Source: Klebsormidium nitens (Eukaryota > Streptophyta > Klebsormidiophyceae > Klebsormidiales > Klebsormidiaceae). Taken from it: a DNA stretch of 64,000 nt. Below, piece by piece: positions 22,365 through 32,500 of the stretch (positions within the stretch are counted from its first letter, which is position 1; each line of letters begins with the position of its first letter). The position numbers and the translations under genes were made by a program. Below the pieces are notes generated by a model. It saw only the letters and a program-made list of their open reading frames with translations, was not told the DNA's origin and made no database searches. The stretch is taken from NCBI GenBank assembly GCA_000708835.1, contig DF236965.1, positions 314,700 to 378,699 of the forward strand, written 5' to 3'.

Positions 22365-23937
22365 TCTTGCTTTCGACCTGGTCAACGACCTTTCTTCTAG
22401 ATTTTAGGAGACATTCCAGCCGCACAATATATGTACAGAAGACTTGCAATGTCGGGCGCCTGATTGCTTATATTTGGACTTTGGTTTGCCTCTGGCAACT
22501 TCTATCCGTTCTGTGCGAGATGCAACTCGGATGATTGAATTTACGAATGGCAGAGCCGGAAGCATTCTCACCACTTGCGGTCCCCAAGATGGCAAGCATG
22601 ATTCTGTTTGAAGAACAAGTCAGACACTTGTTCCGTCTTCCATGCTTCAATACGAAATAGCTCTCAGATAAAAGGCATGGTGATTATAATATACCATGAC
22701 AATCATGAATAATCCACATGCCAAGAAGCAGAAATGGACGCTGACATGCTACCTCAAAGCGGCATCCAATACCTTGAAAGGTCCTGCAAACTTATTTCAC
22801 TGTAGCTAGTTATCTACTAGGTACTAGCACTGGCTTTGCCTTTGCCTGAAACTGGCCAACAACATGCGCGCAGTGCGTTCTCTGGCAAGCAGAGGAACTC
22901 TGCCATGCAGCCAGGAAACGCGTGCAAAAAGACCTGTCGCAAGCGCCCGCCTTCAACGGTCATGCATGAACAAATATGCTATAAGAGTCCAGCTAACGGT
23001 AGTAGCCAGGCTGTGTGTAATCGTTTTCCTATTGACAGACCTCGACTTTCCTCCCGAGCGGTTTAGCGGTGAGGTAAGCCTCGCTTGGGGATGGCCGCTC
23101 GCTTCCGAGTCCTCATCCAACCCTCGAACTTCTTCGCAACTATTATGCCAGCTGTGATCCCCGGCTTCTCCACAAAGTCATGGGCGGGGTAGGCCATAAG
23201 AAAAATTACTGTAGGATATACAAATCGAGGGGATTCGTCGGTGCTATGAAGTTTGTGACGAAGCACAGTCCCAGTGGGTGCAAGAGATACATGCTGCAGC
23301 TGAGGTCGCCCGTGATTCAAAACAGCGGTTTCGAACTAGCTCATCACTCGAGCCCATGATCCTGCAAGCATGCGAGAAAAGTTCCGATCTTGCTGAACAA
23401 GCCGGACTGCTGCAAGTATGGAGGTACTTTGAGCCGTGGACAACTGGTCAAATTAAAGTCTCCTTGCACTTTGCACCGTTGTTTTCCGCACTCGCATGAG
23501 AAATCGTACCTTTGTTTTCCGCACTCACATAAGAATACGAACAACCCGCAATTTTCAATGGAGCTTATTCAAAATATGGTAAGTTATGAAGAGTTCCTTA
23601 TGCGGCCTGCCAGCTTTTCTAAGAAAGACTGGTTCTATGTAAGGAAGCTCGTATATGCAGTACGGCAGAGCCGCTTCATCGACAAAGTCTACCTAGGCAT
23701 GACGCCTTTGCACTATTTAGCTCATTCACATCTGAGACTCATTCACTTTTGAACGAGCCACGTGGCGCTGCCGGCGTGCCTATCAACACATCTCGAGTCC
23801 ATAATATCTGACCAAGGTCTCGACAAAACTCAATCTGACCTGACTAAGAACTCAACTACGCTCAATCTGACCAAGAACTCAACTACTCTCAATCCGAGCA
23901 AAAACTGGACTACGCTCATTGTGCAAAGAAGTAAACT
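22365..23937. other. Intergenic spacer between VPS2 and Root_cap copy B, with short tandem repeats
   Basis: No gene recognised. A 34-bp unit containing TTGTTTTCCGCACTC occurs twice around 23472-23540. From 23823 to 23920 a unit of about 27 bp, AACTCAACTACGCTCAATCTGACCAAG-like and imperfect, recurs three to four times. The second array mirrors sequence just 3' of Root_cap copy A, so it is part of the duplicated flank. Confidence 0.55.
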
Positions 23938-26900
23938 CTAAATCAAGCAGCTAACGTAACCAGCGTCGCTGGAGCAGCGCAGGGAGTGGGAGAAGACCGG
24001 TTCCTCCAACCGGGAGCCTCCCATGAGGCGACGGGTGAGGGACACCAGGCTCGGGGCAGAGAACCGGGAGAACTTGCAGTCGGTGGCCATCAGGTCGGAG
24101 GAGATGTAGTCTGCACATGACAGAAAGTTGTCAGGATAATCGAGCTGGCAAGTCTGAGGCTCGTCAGCTTGGAATCGGCAGCACTTGACGCTCTAGTAAT
24201 GATTCGCCAATTTGAGGAAGGAGTCTGTCATCGTGAACAAGATTATCCGACTGATTTGGTTACTTGATTTGGGCATCAAGTACGAAGGAACGCCCGAAGA
24301 CTGGACGGCTGCGTAAAGCTTACAGCATCAAGCTTATGGCGTTTCTTGCCTGAGCACAGGTCTTCAGCTGATTGTTCAGTTAGGCGGGTTTTTATCAGCT
24401 AGCTGAGCAAATAGAAAATAGACGGCGAGAGAGGAGGATCTCTGTTCATAAATGCCAGATCGATCCGTTATCCCCTTTCTTCACTTTCTCTGCCCCTCTG
24501 CCCCTCTGCCCCTCTGCCCCTCTGCCCCTCTGCCCCTCTGCCCCTTTGTTCTACAAGCGCTAGCCTTTCTGTTTTCTCCCATCTCTTTGCTCCTCCGGAG
24601 AAATTCCAGATGATCGAGATGAAAGGCGACATTCAGGCGTCAAATTGCCTTACCATGGTCGCCACCCTCGACGACGTCCGCCTGGTCCATCTTCAACTCG
24701 CTGCTGCCCGCGACCACGTGGAGACGTTCCGGCTGGAAGGTCTGGCCCAGGATGCCGTGAGCGGAACCTGCGCGGAAAGCGAAACGGAATCACATCAGCA
24801 AGGGGAACGAAAGGAATGGACGATACTGGGAGGTCGTAGTAATTGGCTTAAAGAAGACACAAAATCTGCCTCTCTGATTAAAGGAGTTTCCGCGCCTTTC
24901 GGCGCGCTGACTACATTCAAAGAACGATGACCAGCTCAGCCTAGTAATTCACCTTTGTTCCATTCTACCACACGACTCTCAATGCATTATACAAAACCCT
25001 CGGCTTTCGAGATTATGCTTCGAACTCTCTCCATTCTTCGTCTGTCTCTCAGGACATCGTTCAGAAAGGGCTTACGTACTAGAACTGAATCAATGCTGCC
25101 CACTCTCAGGACGAGTTTCTCGCAGGGTATCGGATGACGTACTGGTGATGTTCATGACGTCAACGTCAAAGTCGATATGGTGGCCGTCGGGGAACTCGTG
25201 CTCGCTGGCGGTGAGCGTCGTCTGGAAGTGGCCCTTAAGCGTCAGCGTCAGCTTCGCCGTTTCGGACGTCCGCGAAATGGTCACCAGCCCGTCGTCGGAC
25301 GTCCACACGTTGCGCCCGCTCGCGGGGAGGCTCACGCGGACGGGAGATGCGTCGTACTCCACGAGGAAGACGTCCGAAACGTTGCTCGCAAAGTCCTCCT
25401 CCTGAGAAAGAAGCGTGCATAGGTTTGAGTTTGAGAACAACGATAGCTTGGCAGAGTGCTGGAATGCTAAATGGAAATAAAGCTTGGGTTTTTTGGAAGG
25501 TTTCAGATTCCAGATCCGGGAAGAAAGACAAGGTGAAGTCTCTCAACCATCTAAACCATCTAAAGAGCCTCGCTCGGAATTTTCGAAAGAGCGTTACTGT
25601 ACTTTACGCCTTTGCTGATAAATGTTTCTGGTAAAGCTAGGAAGCAGTGAGATTGTCGCGCAAGCTGCGGCTAAGACCAAGCCCATGTCTGAACGCCAAC
25701 ATTTTCAACACTTACAAGAACGAGGAACGATCGCTTCTCACAGCATTCGGTTTTAGCTTCCCAAGATTGGATGACTTTTCTCATTCGCTTTCATTGTGTG
25801 AGTCCTCAGAGCATCCGGGTTTCAGCTGCGCAAGTTTGGGAGTTTTTCCTCTTTCGTTTGTTTGGAATAAAGTCCAGAACTCACAGAGACGAGGTGGACG
25901 GAGAGGGAGTGCTGCTTGTTTCCGGCGACGAAGACGAAGCCCAGCTGGTCCATCCACGTGCCGTCCATGCCGGTCTCGAGGCCGTTCTGGCCGATGAAGT
26001 GCGCGTTCAGGTGGAACGCCTTGTCGGAGATGAGGCAGAAGGACTTCTCGGGGACACCTGTGGAAGGGCAGATATTGAGAAAGTTTAAAGTTCCCAAAAT
26101 CTAGATTTGGAGCTCCACAGAAGTGCAAAGGCACGCAGCGATGTGAAGAAATCAATTCCGGTGACCGGAGGCAGAGGCGTTTCGGCTTCCTCTGGTTGCA
26201 TCGACAAGGGACTCCTGTCAAATTTTGCCGACAAGTCAAGCCTTTTGCAAACGAAGCAAGATGCGGAATTTGGCGACATGCAAGGCTGATCAAAACTCAA
26301 CTTGACTTCGCAGGCAGAGCCGAAGGCTTACCATGGAAGTCGTACCTCACGCCATTGCCTCCAACGAAGTGCTGCACAGCAAGGAGACGGCATCAGATGC
26401 AGTCTGGGCGTGTAGCTCTGTTCTGAGGGCGTGGTCGACGCGGGTCCCTCTTTGAGGGAAGGCTTCTCCTTGCTCTCAAGATTTCTCGAGTCGAGCTGAA
26501 GATTTCGAAGCGACGTCTGAACGAGTAAGCAGGGCTGGCAAGTCCTAAAGTTTGGCGAGTTTTCAGTCTACAAACCAGCTCAAAATCATTTTTTGTGAAC
26601 GCCCATCTGAACCTCTGACACTGGGAGGAGATAGCGAGCTCCTTCAAGCAGAACTCCAGCTGCGCACTTTAGGCTTCAGCTTGGAAAAGGGCTCAAGCCA
26701 TGGATCTCGATCTCATGAAAATGGAGTTCTGATTTCTCAGCTCGACTCAGCACCCACTCGCCCCCAGCACTTCTAGACGCGCCAGACTAGCAGTACACAC
26801 CCCCAAAGTGAGTCCTAACATCACACCCCTGCCCTAAGGCTACAATGCCAAGCCCACTGTCTTCTCATCCACCAATAAGCTGCCACGTGTCCCTGCTTAC

Positions 26901-27356
26901 CGGGTCCCCGCAACCCCCGGTCCCCTGGGCCAAGGTGCACTTGCACGAGTCCTTCGCCGTCCGCTTCTCTGCCGGGATGGTCGAGTCGCAGACGCACTTG
27001 CCGCTACCGCCATCCTTGCGTCCAGAGGGACACGTCGGCTGCGGCGTGCAGCTCGATGAGGTGGACTTGGAGGTGCACGCCTTGCACGTGCCCCTGCCGT
27101 CGAACAGAGTCCCGGACTTGCACTTGCAAATGTTGGAGGTGCCGAAGAGCCACCCCTTGCTGGAGTCGCACTTGGAGGTGTCCTTTGCTCTTGCCGCCTT
27201 GCAGCTCCCGCGCACGCCGTCGCGGGCCCCGTCGCAGAGGCACTTGCTGGCGCTTGAGTCGAAGAGGCGCCCGAACGAGCACGTGTTTGTGGCCGCCGCG
27301 ATGGTGACAAGCGCAAAGAGTGCACCAGCGAGGAGCGCGGCGCGGGGGGCCGTCAT
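23938..27356 (-). CDS. Root_cap-domain secreted protein, copy B (complete)
   Basis: Six exons, 1215 nt, 404 aa: 27356-26901, 26371-26332, 26057-25885, 25401-25143, 24767-24654, 24110-23938 (TAG). Exon 1 encodes an N-terminal signal peptide (MTAPRAALLAGALFALVTIA) and then a Cys-rich region with 16 cysteines in about 130 residues, with repeated CxC spacing (CLC, CKC, CVC, CKC). Exons 2-6 encode the Root_cap domain (HFVGGNGVRYDFHG; LNAHFIGQNG; DGTWMDQLG; GILGQTFQPE; DYISSDLMATDCKF). I chose the ATG at 27356 because it precedes the signal peptide directly; an in-frame upstream ATG would bury it. Most likely an extracellular or cell-wall protein; function unknown. In exon 4, 9 of 86 residues differ from copy A. 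The exon 4 donor is A|GTACGT in both copies. Confidence 0.9.
24489..24544. repeat. 8-bp microsatellite (TCTGCCCC)7 in intron 5 of Root_cap copy B
   Basis: Seven perfect tandem TCTGCCCC units. The corresponding intron of copy A (2708-3216) lacks the array, so it expanded after the duplication. Confidence 0.95.
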
Positions 27357-27930
27357 GCTGGCTCCGGGAGGGAGAAGGGGGAGGTATGGAGCTCCCCTTG
27401 GCTGAGTGAGGTTCTGGGATGGAATGGATAGTGGAGCGATGAGGGATTGAAAATGACCTGGAGTCAGTGGCTTTTGTAGGTGTTTGTTTGGACTTGAAGC
27501 TGTGGCCATCAGCAGAGTTTATCGCTTGAGCTGCACCTACTGGAGTACAACCAGTACTGTCACTGTCATCACGTACCCAGCTTCAAATGAGCTGGATTAG
27601 AGTACCCACTGTATCCCACTGTATCTATAGACTAGGTATCATGGTAGTCCGAGTGGGCTGCTCGTGCATAACTTAGCCCGGCGTGTTCGGAAAAGAATGA
27701 CGGAGGCACGCTTCAGATGTTGCTTTCGGTGTAGCCACTCTTGACCGATGGCTTCAGATCGTCAAGAGCCAAATGTGGTCAGTCCCACCACGCTGCTCCA
27801 CTGCTACTGCTACGAGACTACCGTTGGCACGACTACGCGTCCTTGGACCGTGCACAGTCTGTACCCGGCCGGACCGGTACAAACCTTCAGTACTGTGCAT
27901 ACGGTAGCTGCTAAGATTGCGCACTCCGGA

Positions 27931-28205
27931 ATAGGTACATTACCTACTTACTGCGTATGTCCTCACCTGGTGACATCGAGCTTGATATGTACCTACTGTT
28001 ACTATTAGGTACCTATACCTAGATTCTAATACCTAGGTAGGTAAGTGCAGATGTATCATGTATCATGTGACTCATGAGTAGGTACGTACCTACCATAGTT
28101 TGGTACCCAATCTCCAACATCATTGCAAAAGCATGGCGAGATGGCGAGAATTCCGGAATCCTTTTAGGTCGTCTCCTTCATCCTAGGTACCTAGTAGGTA
28201 CCGTA
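27931..28205. repeat. Low-complexity block of TAGGTACCTA-type palindromic words
   Basis: Many short, irregularly spaced copies of TAGGTACC, CCTAGGTA and GTACCTAC on both strands. There is no fixed period. It looks like a degenerate simple-sequence region rather than a mobile element. Confidence 0.6.
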
Positions 28206-28545
28206 GTCCGACGTGACGATTCCGAATAGAAAATATTTATTTGCATTCGGAAAGTCAGAAATTCGGATTTCCCTTCCGGAAAGTGAAGATTCGGAAAAGT
28301 AAAATAACTCTGAAATGGGTCTCGGAAGCCGTAAAAACTGCCAAAAACAGCCAAAAACTCCCCTTTCGAGTGAGTCCATAGGGCATTTGGATTTTGGTCA
28401 GAGTCAGCATAAATTGTTCCACTTTCCTAGCTGGTCGGATTGTTGGAAAATTCTTCGATCTAGGTACCTAGGTAGGACGGTCCTAGTCACTACGTTCGGA
28501 ATCATCACGTTGGTCCCAACTTTATTCGTCAACTTTGTACGTACA

Positions 28546-29040
28546 GGAGAGGGTTCACATTGGACTTTCGATCAATTTTCGCTTTGTTTTGAGATGTACC
28601 CAGATGACGTGTGCTGACGTCGTAACAGCGAGTTCTGAAGTTGGGTTCACATTGGGAAAACTGCTGTCGAATGCATTATCAGTTCCGGGCGGAGACCACG
28701 TGCGATCACGTGGATGTACAGAATGGTACACTTGGTACACTTTGACGTCATAACTTTCGGCCGAACTGCGCAAGAGTGACTCTGAGCCGCTCGATCGCTG
28801 AGTCGGACGTCATAATCGGAAAACATGTTTTCGAAAGGCGGTCGCCGACCGCCTTCGAAAACATGTTTTTCGGAGGTCATTTTGGGTCCAACCTTCGATG
28901 CCGAAAGAATTTTGATGTTTGTAACTTTGACAGTTGGCAAAGCGCGTTCCGGATCATGACGTGTGCTTCCGTCATCGCAGTAACTTCGTGTTTTCAAAGA
29001 AGGATAATCTGGTCCGCAAAGTCCAATGTGAACCCTCTCC
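28546..29040. mobile_element. Non-autonomous foldback/MITE-like element with 23-bp perfect terminal inverted repeats
   Basis: Perfect 23-bp inverted ends: left 28546-28568 (starts GGAGAGGGTTCACATTGG) and right 29018-29040. The total is 495 bp with no coding capacity. A nested third copy of the terminal motif (GGGTTCACATTGGG) lies near 28641. The centre holds a long near-perfect palindrome (28817-28873). No clear target-site duplication was seen, so the superfamily is unassigned. Confidence 0.65.
28817..28873. repeat. Near-perfect loopless palindrome, 28-bp arms
   Basis: Left arm 28817-28844 and right arm 28846-28873 are reverse complements apart from one deletion and one extra T, with a spacer of a single base. 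The arms contain AAAACATGTTTT and GGCGGTCG. It would extrude a strong cruciform, or a hairpin if transcribed. Confidence 0.9.
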
Positions 29041-29564
29041 AGGCTGGCAAGGTTGCTGAGCACTGAGCAGTGAGCAGTGGGCGGAACAATCGACGGTTGC
29101 TGCTGCATGCTGATGCGTTCTGCTATACAGGCCGTCGATCAAGATTGCGACAGGTGCTGATGTCGCCTTCCAGCCTCAGGGGCGCTGCATGCAGCTTGGT
29201 TCTGTTCCATGCCGTGACACCTCTGTTGACAAGCTACCTCCTGGTACCCGCTGCGGCGCTGCCACCAGTCACAGGGAAAGAGCATTGCAAGCAGATGCCA
29301 GCAACGCCAATCTGGAATTCTAGGATCGTAGAAACGAAGGGACATGCGGGGCAAGCCGTCGCTTTCAAGAATTTTCTGGAGTCCCTTTCCCTGCACCAAT
29401 CTGGTCTTTCAACACCCGAACACTGGGGAAGGGTGTGAAGTATTCTGAATGTGAAGCTTCCTCTCAGCAATTTTGAGCTTCAGCCTTCTCTATCCGTTGT
29501 CTCCAGCAAATTTCCTGCAGTGTAGCTTCCGTAATCGGTCCTCAACCAAGCCGGGCGCAGAGAA

Positions 29565-32500
29565 ATGACGACCTCAGAGGAGTTTATATTTAGGAGTGCG
29601 CTCCCGGACGCGGACATTCCAAATGTTTCGCTGCCAGAGTATATAAACACCTGCATTGCGCGGCATGCTGACCTCGACGCGGCCGCTTATATCGACGGCC
29701 CTACTGGCAGGACGTACACCTATAAGCAACTCACGGAGTTGGTAAGGAGGGTTGCTGCAGGCCTAACTGAGCGAGGTATTGTACAGCGGGACGTGGTCAT
29801 GATTTTGGCACCCAATTTGCCGGAGGTGAGTTTGTTTCCTGACGTTGCTTACAAGACTTGGTTGGGGATACAACTTAGAGTGGTAAAATGACTGCAGATA
29901 CCAATTCTCAGAATTGGGTTGATGTTTGTGCTCTAAAGTCCTGAAAGCTGTGGTCACAAAACGTCGATCTCATATTTGTAAGCATTCTTGCTCAGGATTT
30001 GCCAATTGTGGGCCGTTATCAAAAATACTCCGTTCGCCCACATTTCAATCGTACTTCCCACATTTCAAACATGCAACATAGTTGAAAGTACGTACCCAGC
30101 TTACACATAGAGTGACATGCCTGATTCAGAACAACTTGGGAGCAGGAACTATTTGAGGATGGCACACATCTGCTCGCAAAGCAACCAACCGCTAGCCGCG
30201 ATTTGATGGAGATGTCTGAAAACCCTTTGTTCGAATGTGCAGTATGCAATCGCCTTCTTGGGCATTGCCTCCATTGGCGCCGTCATCACCACCTGCAACG
30301 TGAGTCAGGGGCGCTCCAATTAAATTCTCCGACCGGCACTTGACACTCCCGCTAGATTGGTCCTAGTTCAACTCTCAGGGTTGGGAGTTAGACATGTGTA
30401 CTTACAGCGGTTAATATTGTGACTGCGGAGATTGTTCATCGAGCAGAATGTTCCTAAGCCAAAAGAAACTGAAAGCTAAAGCATTTTGGGAACCAATGGG
30501 ACCATGGGCCGGGGCAGTATCCAACAAACCCCCAGAGAGTTGTGATCAAAAAGTCACCCCTTTGCAGCCATACGCTTGGAAATAGACTGCCAATAAGAAA
30601 TGTTGAACCAGGAAAAATACTCACAAAACGCCTTCGGAGCCAAACGCAATGACCCTTTGCTCATATCTTGTTTTGACGAAGTGAATCAGCGCTAGTGGAG
30701 CACAGCAAGCATGCCCACTCACCAAAAGTAGAAACGCATTGGATAAAAGTTGTGCAAAGGAAGTTTGTAAAGAAGTACGCTGGGTCGTCACGCCACCCAT
30801 GTAAGGTGCTGTGAAAGTTGGAGAATAGGCGGAAAGAGGCTTTTCTTTTCTGCATCCTATGTATGGTCAAGCTCTGCCCCTTATCCTTTTCTGTTAAACA
30901 CTGCACAGTCGAGCTCTGGATGAAGACCAGGGGCTGGAAAAAGCAGAACGCTTGCGTTAAAAATCCCGTTTTAATACGCTACGAAAGAGTAATCTCCTCT
31001 CTGCAGCCTATGTACGGTGCGATGGAGATCGGCAAGCAACTGGACGACTCCAAAGCCAAACTGATCTTCACAATCGAGGCGCTGCTTCCCACGCTTGAGA
31101 AAGCCGGCGTTACCCTCCCGGTGGTGTGCTTTGGTTCCGCTCCGGGGGGCACAATTCCCTTTGAAGAGCTGATAAAAGCAGACCCCTGGAAAGCGCCGAC
31201 GGTGTTCATCCATCCTGAGGACACGCTCGCGCTGCCGTACAGTTCTGGGACCACAGGTGTGTGTCCTTTGGAGATTAAGTCTGCCAGGATTTGAAAATTT
31301 GGTGATCTGAGGGCCTTCATGGTCTTGACAGTTATGAGTTGCGAGGCTTCTCACTGATGCGATCTGGAATCTCTGGGGCCCAAGGTTCCGAGGTTCAAGC
31401 TTTCACGGATGATAAGGTTACAGAAATACAGGCGGAAGGACTAGAGACTCCGTTCGGTGTTTCCTAATAGGTTCAGGCTGCACTAGCTGCGTTGGGCGCC
31501 TCATCTGAACTTTCGGACTGTTCTTTGTCTATACTAGTCAGTTGCGCTCTGGTGCCGTGTTCCTGACCCGTTGCTTGATGCCTTAATCATGGTTATCGTT
31601 CATGGAGAACCAGGTCTTTATCGTCAGAAATAGTCAGAGATCCCCGACGGGATTGATGCTTGCTTGTCCCATGAAGTCGGGCCTTATCCTGACCGACTGA
31701 TCTCTCGAATCAGAGTCACAATCAGAAACATGTCTTACATGCAGGTCGACATGTCTCGTCTCTTCGTCTTGAAGCACTAACGACAAGGCATTGCAAATCA
31801 CATTTTCGGTCCTCATTTAACGCATATCTTCCCGAAACTCTCCCATTGCCTGACCAAGTCCTGACCCTTTCCCCGCGCAGGTGTGGCCAAAGGGGTCGAG
31901 CTGACCCACCGCAACCTCGTCGCAAACCTCGTCCAATCCGTGGGCGGCCCTGTCCCGGTGATGCATTTCCAACCGCATGACGTCACCCTCGGGCTGCTGC
32001 CCTTCTTCCACATCTACGGCATGACGACCCTCATCCTGTCCCCGCTCGTCAAATGCATACCGCTCGTCGTGATGCCCAAATTCGACCTGGTCGAAATGCT
32101 CGAGCTCATCCAAAAGTACAAGATCTCGTTCGCGAACCTGGTTCCGCCGGTGATCCTCGCGCTCGCGAAGCACCCCGTGATCGACAAGTACGACCTGTCG
32201 TCGATGCGCGGGATCATGTCGGGCGCAGCGCCGCTCGGGAAGGAGCTGCAGCAGGCGGCCGCGAAACGGCTCAACGTCACTGTCGCTCAGGTGAGGACGA
32301 TTACGGCATTGAGGCAAGTGAGAGTTTCTTCTCAAACGAAAATTGCAGATGGTCATAATCAAGGGGCTTAAGACGTCTTTGAGTAGATAGGGATGTTGGC
32401 GTTTGACAGTTTCTTCCGAGCACACTGCCACTTTCGGGAAGTCTAGACTTGATCAGTCAGTCTGCGATTGCGTGCGTTGGGGCACTCCTTGACACTGATT

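Larger units (their letters stand above)
27357..29564. promoter_or_regulatory. Divergent upstream region of Root_cap copy B (-) and 4CL-like (+)
   Basis: About 2.2 kb without a recognisable gene. It contains a block dense in CCTAGG/GGTACC-type palindromic words (27931-28205, again near 28458-28475), short TTCGGAAAG-type repeats near 28243-28295, and the 495-bp inverted-repeat element at 28546-29040. Both promoters must lie here; no core promoter motif is clear. Confidence 0.5.

Noticed and set aside
24489-24544. CRISPR-like regular repeat
   Set aside because: A contiguous 8-bp microsatellite without spacers in a eukaryotic intron.
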